From: Bdellovibrio sp. KM01
Lineage (GTDB): Bacteria; Bdellovibrionota; Bdellovibrionia; Bdellovibrionales; Bdellovibrionaceae
Length of the DNA stretch: 64,000 nucleotides
Assembly (NCBI RefSeq): GCF_013752535.1
Contig: NZ_CP058348.1
Coordinates: 2,914,001 to 2,978,000, forward strand
Reading direction: 5' to 3'
Shown in pieces: positions 9,474 through 20,366 of the stretch. How positions within the stretch are numbered: the first letter of the stretch is position 1; each line of letters opens with the position of its first letter. The notes below the pieces were generated by a model. That model was not told where the DNA came from. It did not search any database and saw only the letters and a program-made list of their open reading frames with translations. A program made the translations under genes and the position numbers.

Positions 9474-10408
9474 GACTCACCTCTTTCTTGACCGTAAGTG
9501 AGTTTTAAGAAGACGTCTTCCAAATCCATTTTGCTTGGAGTGAACTCCAAAAGCCCCAAGCCTTGATTCACCAGGCGCGTGGAAACTGCAGCCACGATGT
9601 CATCGCCACCGCGCACATCAATACGCCACTCTTTGTGAGAAATACCTTCATGAACCGAAACGACTTCGCGGATATCGGATAGGACGGCTTTCATATCAGG
9701 AACATCCCGGGCGACACGAACAAGCAGGTGGTTTTGCCCCTTCTCCATCGAAGCCAAATGCTGAATGCTGTCTTCAACAACGATTTTACCTTTGTTGATG
9801 ATGATGATCTTTTCACAGGTCGCCTGAACTTCGGGCAGGATGTGCGTGGAAAGAATAATTGTGTGCTGACCACGAAGAGCTTTGATCAAATCACGGATCT
9901 CGGCCACTTGCTTGGGATCAAGTCCAACGGTTGGCTCGTCCAGAATCAGAACTTCAGGATCAGACACGATGGCCTGGGCAATTCCCACACGCTGTTTGAA
10001 ACCTTTAGACAAATGTTGAATCAAACGCTTTTGAACTTCGCCCAAATTAGTTTTTTCAATCGCCAGGTCCACGGACTTTTCGATTTTGTCTTTCGGAACT
10101 TGTTTCAAGGCCGCCACATAGCGCAGATAATCTCGCACATACATGTCACTATACACAGGTGGAGTTTCCGGCAGATAACCAATGCGCTTTTTAACTTCGA
10201 TGGGATTTTCAAAAACGTCGAATCCAGCAACCGAGGCCGAGCCATGGCTTGGCGCCATAAAGCCCGTGATGATTTTCATGGTTGTGGATTTTCCAGCACC
10301 GTTCGGTCCCAAAAAGCCAACAACGTCACCCTTGTTAACTGAAAAATTCAGATGATCGATCGCTCTGCGTGGTCCGTAATCTTTGGTAAGATCTTTTACT
10401 TGAATCAT
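9470..10408 (-). CDS. ABC transporter ATP-binding protein (GldA-like)
   Basis: 312 residues. Walker A is GPNGAGKSTT, the signature is LSKGFKQRVGIAQA and Walker B is VLILDEPTVGLDP, with the switch His in STHIL. The ~80-residue C-terminal extension after the NBD is typical of the CcmA/GldA group of ABC-2 ATPases. First gene of a chain of six genes (ATPase, permease, GldG-like, DUF4340, GHMP kinase, DUF429) with overlaps or gaps of 0-2 bases, which implies one transcript. Confidence 0.92.
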   Translation of the reverse strand: MIQVKDLTKDYGPRRAIDHLNFSVNKGDVVGFLGPNGAGKSTTMKIITGFMAPSHGSASVAGFDVFENPIEVKKRIGYLPETPPVYSDMYVRDYLRYVAALKQVPKDKIEKSVDLAIEKTNLGEVQKRLIQHLSKGFKQRVGIAQAIVSDPEVLILDEPTVGLDPKQVAEIRDLIKALRGQHTIILSTHILPEVQATCEKIIIINKGKIVVEDSIQHLASMEKGQNHLLVRVARDVPDMKAVLSDIREVVSVHEGISHKEWRIDVRGGDDIVAAVSTRLVNQGLGLLEFTPSKMDLEDVFLKLTYGQERGES

Positions 10409-10448
10409 AGTGAAATTTTAGACTCCACCACGATTCAGTCAAGACTCC

Positions 10449-11705
10449 TCAAGATTGACGCAAAGAAAAATGAAAGGTCTTTTCCGAGTGATAAGTCACG
10501 CGACCCAATTTATCTCCCTTGATGGGACGAACAAATCGACACTCCACCATCACCACAGCGACTTTTTGCCCCACCATCAGTGATTTGGAAGACAAGGACT
10601 CCCTTGCGACCCAGGAAGCAACTTCTTGGATTTCAGCTTGGGAAACTTCCTGATCTCTTTGGCGATGAATAATCGCGTGTGCCCCGGGATAATCTTTTAA
10701 ATGCAGCCAGTAATCCCATGCCTTGGCTTGACGTAACAATGCCAGGTTGTCGGCAGCTGACTTTCCACAATAAGCCAGTGCGCCCGAATCTAAAGTGAAC
10801 TTTCGGCCCCTGGCATCCGCCTTATGCATTAAATCCACCAGGCCGGGCTTGGCGGATTGCTTTTCGCGATACTGGGATTTTTCTAATTTTTCAATTTCGA
10901 TGATAAGCTCTTCCAAACGTTCCCGGGCGCCGTCTTTTTTAGCGACCAGTTGTTTGGATTTTGCAAAAGCATTTTCGATATTCCAATTGATGGACTCGCG
11001 ACGATTCACGAACGATCCCAGATGCGCCGGAACTTCCAAGGTACGATGAGCAACCAGAAAATTTCCGGCCTCCTGCCACTCCAAATGCTTTTCGGCATTG
11101 ATTTGCTTTTGGATTTCGTCCAGAGCTTTGCGCTTTTTATCCAGGTCTTTTTGCTTTTGTTTTTCCCATTGCACGACAGGATCTAAAGAAGGTTTTTTAT
11201 CCTGCTTTTGTTCTGAAAGCCATTCTTCGTGCAACTCCACTAAAGAACGTGGCTCCGGAGGATTTTCCACCGGAGGTGCTTCCTTCAAATCCAAAGGCTT
11301 TTCCCACGCGATGGTTTTACCTTGAGCACGCACAATTAGATTGCATTGCTTGGGAATCAGACGAATTTCAAGCTCACACTTGAGCGTGGTGTTAGCCAAG
11401 GTCAACACTGCAACCCGTCCATATTCGGTCAGAACTTTGAAATCATGGACGTAAAGATTTTTAGCGTTGGAATTTAAGAAAAGCCCCAGTGGCTTTGGCT
11501 TTGGCCCTTTTTTGAATGGACAATGATTTTCAAAAACCAACATCATCGGTGTATTAGGAACAAGGTCCAGGATCAACCAAAACTGTGTGCGATTGTGAAA
11601 CGATAAAGCTAGCCCTCGGTCATTCGCCAGGACCTCTTGCAATTGCGCACCGTTGAGGACCTGCTCAAAGTGATTCACGAAATTGTTGAGTTCTTGTTGG
11701 GTCAT
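10449..11705 (-). CDS. NFACT/RqcH-like RNA-binding protein
   Basis: 418 residues from MTQQELNN. AGGA sits 8 bases ahead of this ATG, whereas the ATG at 11714 has no spaced SD. The N-terminal part resembles a reduced NFACT-N domain, followed by a Lys/Glu-rich coiled coil (about 180-300). The C-terminal NFACT-R (DUF814) domain shows CGKSAADNLALL, DYWLHLKDYPGAHAII and the SEKTFHF end. Relatives are RqcH (ribosome quality control, alanine tailing) and FbpA. The shortened N-terminus means a full RqcH role is not assured. It ends about 40 bases before the ABC operon and may drive it. Confidence 0.82.
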   Translation of the reverse strand: MTQQELNNFVNHFEQVLNGAQLQEVLANDRGLALSFHNRTQFWLILDLVPNTPMMLVFENHCPFKKGPKPKPLGLFLNSNAKNLYVHDFKVLTEYGRVAVLTLANTTLKCELEIRLIPKQCNLIVRAQGKTIAWEKPLDLKEAPPVENPPEPRSLVELHEEWLSEQKQDKKPSLDPVVQWEKQKQKDLDKKRKALDEIQKQINAEKHLEWQEAGNFLVAHRTLEVPAHLGSFVNRRESINWNIENAFAKSKQLVAKKDGARERLEELIIEIEKLEKSQYREKQSAKPGLVDLMHKADARGRKFTLDSGALAYCGKSAADNLALLRQAKAWDYWLHLKDYPGAHAIIHRQRDQEVSQAEIQEVASWVARESLSSKSLMVGQKVAVVMVECRFVRPIKGDKLGRVTYHSEKTFHFSLRQS

Positions 11706-11792
11706 GGCTTTCATCCTGGGTATTGTGTCATCCTTTGGGCCAAATTTCCAACTAGTACTTAGGTTCCATTATGGGGTTCCGATAATTTGTTT

Positions 11793-12062
11793 ATGAAAAA
11801 TGATGCTTTGCTAAAGATCGTCGAAACTCAACTTCAAGAAACTAAGTACATGCGCGAGAAAACGTCTGATTTTATCAATCGCGTGGTACAACTTTACACT
11901 TTGCAGTTAATGGGTCAGGGCAATATCCCTTTGGACTACATGGAAGAAGTTTTGGCCGACGTAGAAGCAGAAGCCATTGAAATGTATCGCAAGAAAACCT
12001 ATGGCTTCCTGACTTTGGAAGAATACCGCCGTCATAAATTCCGTCAGGCAGACGACAACTAG
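11793..12062 (+). CDS. Small conserved-looking hypothetical protein
   Basis: 89 residues, predicted almost wholly helical and cytosolic: no signal peptide, no Cys, charged. The segment DYMEEVLADVEAEAIEMYR looks amphipathic. I do not recognise the family. The ATG at 11793 was chosen over the TTG two codons earlier; SD is weak (GGGG lies about 18 bases upstream). A possible promoter TTTCCA-16-CATTAT precedes it. A strong terminator follows 25 bases downstream, so it is probably a single-gene transcript. Confidence 0.65.
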   Translation: MKNDALLKIVETQLQETKYMREKTSDFINRVVQLYTLQLMGQGNIPLDYMEEVLADVEAEAIEMYRKKTYGFLTLEEYRRHKFRQADDN

Positions 12063-12087
12063 TTTTTCGATATAAATCTAAATTTAT

Positions 12088-12117
12088 AAAGCCGGGCCCA
12101 CACCCCGGCTTTTTTTT
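12088..12117 (+). terminator. Rho-independent terminator
   Basis: AAAGCCGGG pairs with CCCGGCTTT across a 7-base loop and runs into an eight-T tract. It ends the small gene at 11793. Confidence 0.9.
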
Positions 12118-12119
12118 AT

Positions 12120-12549
12120 TTTTCCCAGTTCAGCCCAACTCCCCACCATCCTGGGGTATCGGTCGTGACGACGCGCCACCACCCACACACCACCCGTTTT
12201 CGGGGTATCGGTCAACCCACACCCATCGGCCTTGAAACGCCCCCACACCCCGCCAATCAAAATCAATCGAATGGGGTATCGGTCAAGTCATCAAGTCCAC
12301 TCCACCTACCCCAGCCAGCTGCAATGCTTTTGGGAGTATCCTGGGGGTATCGGTCATCCCTTACCCAACTAAATAACCACACATCCACATCCACGTCCAA
12401 TTACCGGACACTAACTTCTGTGAGAGCACACTCATCTGCGTCCGAATACTGCTTAGTTATTGCAGCTGAATTTCACGCATGACCGATACCTCCACCTCCG
12501 CCTCCGCCGCCCCGACATCCCGCCGAATCACGTACATGCGAATAAGGAG
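12120..12549 (+). repeat. C-rich array of GGGGTATCGGTC repeats upstream of RAYT gene
   Basis: This 430-base stretch has no convincing gene. It is strikingly C-rich on the + strand. It holds four exact direct copies of GGGGTATCGGTC at 12153-12164, 12202-12213, 12273-12284 and 12344-12355, spaced 49, 71 and 71 bases. One inverted near-copy (GACCGATACCTC) lies at 12481-12492. Each direct copy has an ACCC or CCCC tract 10-40 bases upstream that could pair with its GGGG, giving weak stem-loops. The position beside a RAYT gene suggests these are its recognition or REP-like elements; that link is inference. Confidence 0.7.
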
Positions 12550-13107
12550 ATGCTTTTGAAACAACAAACTTTTTCTACAATGCATACACATTGGAAATAT
12601 AGATACTGTCATGGAGGATCGTTGCGTAAATCTCTGAAGGGCCGAGGCGCACGGCCACTTTCCAGCACGGAACCGATTCATCTCGTTTTTAAAGTGAATA
12701 AATCGGCGGTTCGCGGCGGGCTGCGCAGTCCTCGGACGTTTTTTCTTATCAATAATCTGCTGAGAAAATATTCGCGCAAATTCTTCGTCCGTGTTGAGCA
12801 GCATTCTATTCAGAATGATCACATCCATATTCTTTTGCGGGGAGGTAAACGTTCGCAGATGCAGAGCTTTTTTAGAGTGTTAGCCGGGCAATTCGCGCAG
12901 AGGTTGACCGATACCTTCTGCACCAAACATGAGGGCGACAAAATTTGGAAGCATCGGCCGTTTTCTCGCGTCGTCAAAGGCCACAGGCCATACAGGATTG
13001 TTCGAGACTATATTCAGCTCAATGAATGTGAAGCCAAGGGGCGACCTTATTCAAAATCAAGATTGCGTGGATTGACTCAGGAACAGCTCATAGAGCTTTG
13101 GAACTAG
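12550..13107 (+). CDS. REP-associated tyrosine transposase (RAYT, Y1/HUH family)
   Basis: 185 residues. The Y1_Tnp fold is seen from EPIHLVFKV onward: the HUH pair is HIH (residues 91-93) within QNDHIHILL, IWKHRPFSRVV matches the family's W-x-R-F segment, and the catalytic Tyr is Y154 in VRDYIQLNE. RAYTs are single-copy, domesticated relatives of IS200/IS605 transposases that cut single-stranded REP hairpins. Start is uncertain: AAGGAG abuts the ATG at 12550, while the in-frame TTG at 12556 has ideal spacing. The first ~40 residues are basic and atypical. An IR flanking pair typical of an insertion sequence was not seen. A further GACCGATACC occurs inside the gene at 12906. Confidence 0.82.
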   Translation: MLLKQQTFSTMHTHWKYRYCHGGSLRKSLKGRGARPLSSTEPIHLVFKVNKSAVRGGLRSPRTFFLINNLLRKYSRKFFVRVEQHSIQNDHIHILLRGGKRSQMQSFFRVLAGQFAQRLTDTFCTKHEGDKIWKHRPFSRVVKGHRPYRIVRDYIQLNECEAKGRPYSKSRLRGLTQEQLIELWN

Positions 13108-13215
13108 AAGTAGCTCTTTGATTCGCTTTTGAATTGTCAGGCTCCGAAGATATTCACCTTGGACTCCCCTGAACCTGACTGCTAAGGACGAGGAACGTGA
13201 AGTTCCCGTCTGTGA

Positions 13216-14124
13216 CTATTCAACTTTCTCAATCACCGCGAAATAAAGCGGACCGAAGCCACAACGGTCGGGCATGTATGCCACACCAAACTCTGTCGCT
13301 TCTCCGCCGACACCGAGCTCAGCTGGCAACAATTTTACTTCGCCTTTTTTCTTTTTTAAAAGTTTGCGAATCACTTCATCATTTTCAGTAGGGCTGATAG
13401 AGCAAGTTGAATACACGATGCGGCCGCCAGGTTTTACAGCCAACAACGCCGCACTCAACAAAGAGTACTGACGAGTTGCCAAGTGCTCTGTGCGACGTGG
13501 ACTCCATTCGTCCTGTGCTTTGGGATTTTCTAATATATGTCGTTCGCCAGAACACGGAGCATCCAGCAAGACTCGATCAAAACTGTTCGGCTCTTTCAAA
13601 CCGAATTGCACGCCGTCTTTACCCGTAACCCACACACGATCACGCACTTGTCGCGGCACATATTGTTGGATGACTTTTTTCAAACGCTCGCGACGTTCTG
13701 GTGAAAGATCATTGCAAAAAATTTCGCCCTCTTCCGCGATGGCTTCAATCATGATCAAACTTTTTCCACCGGGTGCCGCGCACATATCCAGCAGGCGATC
13801 ACCGGGCCGAGCATCCAGGGCCCGAGCCACCATGACACTGGCTGGGTCCATCACATAAGTATCCAGCAATTCATCGGAACGACGTTCAGGATGACTGCCT
13901 TCGCCCGCGGGAATCCAAAAGCATCCTGGAAGCTGTTCCTTTATTTCAAAACTTTTCCAACGAGTTGCGGTGTCATCTTGTCTCCCAAGATTATTGACGC
14001 GCGCGACTTGTTGTTCAGAGTTTTGTAATGCCGCAAAAAGTGTGGACCAACGGTCACCATAAACTTTTTGGAAATGCAGATAAAAAGGATGTGTGGTTTG
14101 CATAGAGATCGTTTTATAGGGCAT
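13216..14124 (-). CDS. RNA m5C methyltransferase (RsmB/NSUN family)
   Basis: 302 residues from MPYKTIS, where AGAGGA lies just upstream. The frame runs back to 14298 but that part would cover the divergent gene's promoter. Signatures: the SAM loop LLDMCAAPGGKS, motif IV LLDAPCSGERH with the Cys, and motif VI YSTCSISPTEND carrying the nucleophilic Cys. Both catalytic cysteines are present. These enzymes methylate C5 of cytosine in rRNA or tRNA. It lacks the N-terminal NusB-like domain of full RsmB, so the target may differ. Confidence 0.88.
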   Translation of the reverse strand: MPYKTISMQTTHPFYLHFQKVYGDRWSTLFAALQNSEQQVARVNNLGRQDDTATRWKSFEIKEQLPGCFWIPAGEGSHPERRSDELLDTYVMDPASVMVARALDARPGDRLLDMCAAPGGKSLIMIEAIAEEGEIFCNDLSPERRERLKKVIQQYVPRQVRDRVWVTGKDGVQFGLKEPNSFDRVLLDAPCSGERHILENPKAQDEWSPRRTEHLATRQYSLLSAALLAVKPGGRIVYSTCSISPTENDEVIRKLLKKKKGEVKLLPAELGVGGEATEFGVAYMPDRCGFGPLYFAVIEKVE

Positions 14125-14248
14125 TTTCCTCTGTGCGTCATCGGAAAAGTGTCTAAATGACTCCGATTTAGTTAGGCACGCTATTCGCAATAGTGATTGC
14201 TGGAACGAAGAAATCGTCATAACGACACCACTAACAAAGGAAAAGTTC

Positions 14249-14851
14249 ATGAATAAATTTATGCTATCCCTGATCGCACTTTGCGCGTTTGCACACACTG
14301 CTCACGCAAATGATTTTGATGGTTATCAATCCGAAGAATCTGCTTACAGCCAAGAATCTGAAATGAGCCAAGACGAAGCGGCGATGATGTCTGATGACGT
14401 AGCAGCTTACGGTCGTGGTGGCGGCCGTGGTGATGGTCGCGGCCCAGGTCGCGGCGGCCCAGGTTGGGGTCGTCCTGATTACGGCCCGGGTCATGGTGGT
14501 CCTCGTCCTCGCCCATATCCTCCAGGACATGGTGGCCCAGGTCACGGTGGCCCAGGTTATCCTCCTCCAGGTCACGGCGGCCCCGGTCATGGCGGCCCAG
14601 GTTACCCTCATCCAGGCCCTGGTTACCCACCACCTCCACCACACCAACCAAGTGTTGAGTATGTTACTTGTGAATCTTATGGCAGCCGTTACAACACGTG
14701 CTACGTGAATCCATACGGTATCCGCAGAGTTTACTTGGCGAGACAAATCTCCAACACTCGTTGCGAAGCCAACAGAACTTTCGGTCTTTCTGGAAACTAT
14801 ATCTGGGTTGATCGTGGTTGCCGCGGAGTCTTCGCAGTCGAGCGCTACTAG
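14249..14851 (+). CDS. Secreted Gly/His/Pro-rich protein with DUF3011 domain
   Basis: 200 residues; AAGGAAAAG precedes the ATG. A signal peptide ends at AHAND. An acidic stretch (about 25-53) is followed by ~80 residues of GHGGPGHGGPGYPPPG-type repeats, two near-identical blocks, rich in Gly, His and Pro. The C-terminal ~60 residues match DUF3011: VTCESYGSRYNTC, RQISNTRC and IWVDRGCRGVF with four conserved Cys. DUF3011 proteins are extracytoplasmic, possibly binding sugars; this is not proven. The His-rich repeat might bind metal. Confidence 0.83.
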   Translation: MNKFMLSLIALCAFAHTAHANDFDGYQSEESAYSQESEMSQDEAAMMSDDVAAYGRGGGRGDGRGPGRGGPGWGRPDYGPGHGGPRPRPYPPGHGGPGHGGPGYPPPGHGGPGHGGPGYPHPGPGYPPPPPHQPSVEYVTCESYGSRYNTCYVNPYGIRRVYLARQISNTRCEANRTFGLSGNYIWVDRGCRGVFAVERY

Positions 14852-14914
14852 TTCAAATCTTTAATTTCAAAAGACGGCGTTCCCCACAATGTTCGTCTTG
14901 TGAAAATCCAAACA

Positions 14915-14950
14915 AGAAAGCCCCGTGCCAAAACACGGGGCTTTCTACTT
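14915..14950 (+). terminator. Rho-independent terminator
   Basis: AGAAAGCCCCGTG pairs perfectly with CACGGGGCTTTCT across a 6-base loop and is followed by a T-rich stretch. It ends the DUF3011 gene. Confidence 0.85.
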
Positions 14951-15064
14951 TTATTGCGATACTTGCATTAAAGTTCTGTCATCATATTTGCCAAATTACT
15001 TGCTCTTCATTACTTTAGATTCCATAGCGGCTCGGAGTTAACTTTGTGCGGATATGAACTGGGA

Positions 15065-17457
<2,393 letters not shown>

Positions 17458-17465
<8 letters not shown>

Positions 17466-18891
17466 TGGGGAAGGCGCAGATGAACTCTGTGCCGCGGTCT
17501 AATTCGGATTTTACAGCCACAGTGCCGCCGTGGCTTTGCATGATGTGTTTAACAATGGCTAAGCCCAAACCTGTGCCCCCGGCGTCTCTTGTACGACCTT
17601 TATCGATGCGATAGAAGCGTTCAAATAAGCGATCCAAATGTTCAGATGGGATACCAGGACCGTCGTCGATCACGCGCAGGATGATGTATTCTTTGATGTC
17701 GCGTTCCCAACGGATCTGCACAGTTTTATTGTTCGGGATGAACTTCACCGCGTTTGAAACCAAGTTGCGAAGAACCTGTTCAACTTTACGCGAATCCGCT
17801 TTGAACGGAGGAACTTCGCCCACCACACGGATAGCGATGCTTTTCTCGGCAGCCAGGACGGCCATTTCAGAAACCACGTGTTCTGAAATTTGCAGAGGAT
17901 GAATCAATTCCAATTTTAATTCTGAATTCGAAGATTCCATGGACGTCAACGACAACAAGTCATTCACCAAGTCCATCAAGCGATCAATATTGCGAGAAAC
18001 GATATTGATGAACTTACCCGCTTGCTCCGTTTGGCCGTTGTTGATGTCTTCTTTCAAAGTATCAACATAACCTTTGATCGAAGTCAGGGGCGTGCGCAAT
18101 TCGTGGGAAGCATTACCTACAAATTCGATACGGATTTGCTCGGCCCGTTTCAGCTCAGTGATATCATGGAAGATACCCACGATACCGTAAACTTCACGGG
18201 TCTTTTCATTGCGAATCGGATTGACCGATACCGAGAAAAAGCGCGGCTGGTTGTCGATCAGGGTTGGCAATTTCACGGTGAAGCGCGTGCCCTTACCTGT
18301 TTTGATCGTGGTTGCAAAACCTTCCAGAACATCCGAAGAGCGAATCGCATCCTTCAGACGCAGATTTTCAGTGGAAAGCTGTGGGCCTTTCAAAAACTGC
18401 GCTGCAAACTGAGAATTGAAGTAAAGGATTTTTTCGTCAAGGCTGACACTGACCAAGCCTTCCGACACAGAACTCATGAAAGCCTGGGATTCCTCCTGCG
18501 CTTGCAGGAAGTTCGCCTTACGACGCTTCATCTTTTTGTGGATTTTATCCAAAGCGACTTCAAGCTCTGACAGGTCATCAGCATCATCATCCAAAAGATC
18601 CTCGGCATCCGACGCCGAAAAGATCTCTCCATAGGCGCGCTTATTGGAAATACGCAAAGCTTTTAGGATGACTTTATGAATTGGACGAACAAAACGGAAA
18701 GCGATGATCAAAGACACTAAAAGACTGAACATGAAAAAGTTCAGCAGGAAGTCCGTGTACACGAAATCAGCCATACGATGTTGCGAATCCAAAGAAGCCG
18801 CAATAACAAAGGCCAAGATGTTAAAAACAACTACTTGAAAGAAGAATAACTTCCAGAAAAGACGTGACGGAAAACGGATGAAACTCTTCAT
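17458..18891 (-). CDS. phoR: Sensor histidine kinase PhoR
   Basis: 477 residues. Two N-terminal membrane helices come with a short loop, so there is no large periplasmic sensor. A linker and PAS domain (about 140-245) follow, then HisKA with the phospho-His in GNASHELRTPLTSIKGYVD, which is typical of PhoR, and HATPase with NLVSNAVKF, DDGPGIP and GGTGLGLAIVKH. It overlaps the phoB stop by 4 bases. It should phosphorylate PhoB under phosphate limitation, with PhoU as the likely inhibitor. The 3' ends of this gene and the MHYT kinase gene overlap by 8 bases. Confidence 0.92.
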
Positions 18892-19613
18892 GCCTGTTCC
18901 ATTTTCACCCGGTAGCCCACGCCACGGATGGTTTCAATGCGATCGCCCCACTCGCCCAGTTTTTTACGAAGACCGAAGACGTGAGTGTCAATCGTACGAC
19001 CGACGACACTAATGCCCTCGCCCTGAATGTTTTCAATCAGTTTTTCACGAGTCAAAACCACACCGTGGTTTTGCACCAGCGTGCCTAAAAGTTTGAATTC
19101 TGAGGGAGTCAAATGCAGAGGTTCATTTTTATAAGAGATCTCGTAGGTTTTGAAATTCATTTTCAAACCGTGGATACTGATTTCGCTGTCATCTTTGATG
19201 ACTTCTTCAGCCTTCGGACTTGCACGACGAAGCAAAGCTTTTGCGCGTGCGATCAAAACGGAAGGATTAAAGGGTTTCGTCAAATAGTCATCAGCGCCGC
19301 GCTCAAGACCCATAACGATATCCTGAGGTTCCGTCTTTGCCGTCACCATCAATACGGACGCGTTTTGATTTTTTGCTTTGATACGATCCAGAATATCGAC
19401 ACCGTGAAGACCTGGAAGCATCCAGTCCAACACGAACAATTGGTAGTTTTTGGCATTCATTTCAGCGAGGGCTTCTTCGGCAGAGGCACATTCAGTCACG
19501 CGGTAACCTTGACGTAGCAAATGCAAAGCCATCAGTTCGCGGATCTCTTGTTCGTCCTCAACCACCATCACTTGAATTGAATTTTCAGCCAAACTTGCCC
19601 CCATGTCGAACAT
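18888..19613 (-). CDS. phoB: Phosphate response regulator PhoB
   Basis: 241 residues: a receiver domain with acidic pocket VVEDEQE, phospho-Asp in FVLDWMLPG and Lys in LTKPF, then an OmpR/PhoB winged helix with LTPSEFKLL and GRTIDTHVFGLRKKL. It should bind tandem CTGTNAN repeats; a candidate pair lies ahead of phoU. The start is uncertain: the ATG at 19613 has a poor SD, while a TTG at 19592 follows GGGGG with good spacing. Either start places the 5' end over the last codons of phoU, so expression is coupled. Confidence 0.92.
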   Translation of the reverse strand: MFDMGASLAENSIQVMVVEDEQEIRELMALHLLRQGYRVTECASAEEALAEMNAKNYQLFVLDWMLPGLHGVDILDRIKAKNQNASVLMVTAKTEPQDIVMGLERGADDYLTKPFNPSVLIARAKALLRRASPKAEEVIKDDSEISIHGLKMNFKTYEISYKNEPLHLTPSEFKLLGTLVQNHGVVLTREKLIENIQGEGISVVGRTIDTHVFGLRKKLGEWGDRIETIRGVGYRVKMEQA

Positions 19614-20250
19614 CTTTACCGGTAAATGCGAAGATCACGTCTTCGGCAATATTAGTCGCATGGTCACCCAGGCGCTCCAAATTACGTGCGATCAAAATAA
19701 AATCCATACTTGCTTCAACATCGTCTGGATTGCTTTTCATATGCTTGATGGCGTCGTTGAAAACTTTATTTTTCAACGTATCGATCTCATCATCCATCAA
19801 CAAAATATTTTTTGCTTCAACAGCGTCACCACGTACAAAACAATCCAAAGAACCTTTAACCATGCGGCCTGCGATTTCAGACATTTTCTGAATATCGCCA
19901 GTTTGTGCCTGGATCGGTTTACGACCCAAATAATCTTTACCGGAATAAGAAATATTCACAGTTTGATCACCCATGCGCTCAAGGTCGTTGTTGATTTTCA
20001 ATACGGAGATAATCAAACGAAGATCTTTCGCCACGGGGCCTTGTTTGGCCAGGATGTGCATGCAGTGGTTATCGACGCGAATGTGATCTTCGTTGATGCG
20101 CTTTTCGATTTCATGAACTTCTTGAAAAGCATTTACATCACGGGAAAGCAAAGCGGCAGTGACTTGAGAGAGGGCTTTTTCAACATGACCACCCATTACC
20201 AGAATCATTTTCTTAAGGTCTTCAAGTTGAGTGTCGATGGCACGTTCCAT
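19585..20250 (-). CDS. phoU: Phosphate signalling protein PhoU
   Basis: 221 residues from MERAIDTQ, which has GGGGAATACGT upstream; the frame runs further but with no SD. All-helical, with two PhoU repeats, each ending in the metal-binding E/DxxxD pattern (NNDLERMGDQTVNI and ARNLERLGDHATNIAED). PhoU normally links the Pst phosphate transporter to PhoR. No pstSCAB genes lie in this window. First gene of phoU-phoB-phoR. Confidence 0.93.
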   Translation of the reverse strand: MERAIDTQLEDLKKMILVMGGHVEKALSQVTAALLSRDVNAFQEVHEIEKRINEDHIRVDNHCMHILAKQGPVAKDLRLIISVLKINNDLERMGDQTVNISYSGKDYLGRKPIQAQTGDIQKMSEIAGRMVKGSLDCFVRGDAVEAKNILLMDDEIDTLKNKVFNDAIKHMKSNPDDVEASMDFILIARNLERLGDHATNIAEDVIFAFTGKDVRHGGKFG

Positions 20251-20326
20251 ACGTATTCCCCGTTTGTTGGTTGTATAAAGGTTTTCAGAGTAAAAGACAC
20301 CGCTTAACACGGCTCTCAAAGCAAAA

Positions 20327-20344
20327 CTAACAGAATCTTAACAG
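20327..20344 (-). promoter_or_regulatory. Candidate Pho box ahead of phoU
   Basis: Read on the - strand: CTGTTAA, GATT, CTGTTAG. These are two 7-base direct repeats with a 4-base AT-rich spacer, the known arrangement for PhoB binding sites. It lies 77 bases upstream of the phoU start, on the same strand, which would give autoregulation. No clear -10 element at the standard distance was found. Confidence 0.65.
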
Positions 20345-20366
20345 ATCACGAAGTCGCCTGGGTCCC

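Noticed and set aside
9728-10342. 204-codon + strand frame opposite the ABC ATPase
   Set aside because: Shadow of a well-conserved gene, no SD or domain.
12165-12482. 105-codon open frame in the C-rich region
   Set aside because: It runs through the repeats, has no SD and its low-complexity product looks like composition only.
12153-12492. Spaced repeats considered as a CRISPR array
   Set aside because: Repeats are only 12 bases, spacings are uneven and no cas genes are near.
18233-18242. GACCGATACC copy inside phoR
   Set aside because: Ten-base match inside coding sequence, no flanking C/G tract; probably chance.
19603-20307. 234-codon + strand frame opposite phoU
   Set aside because: Antisense shadow of phoU; no recognisable protein.
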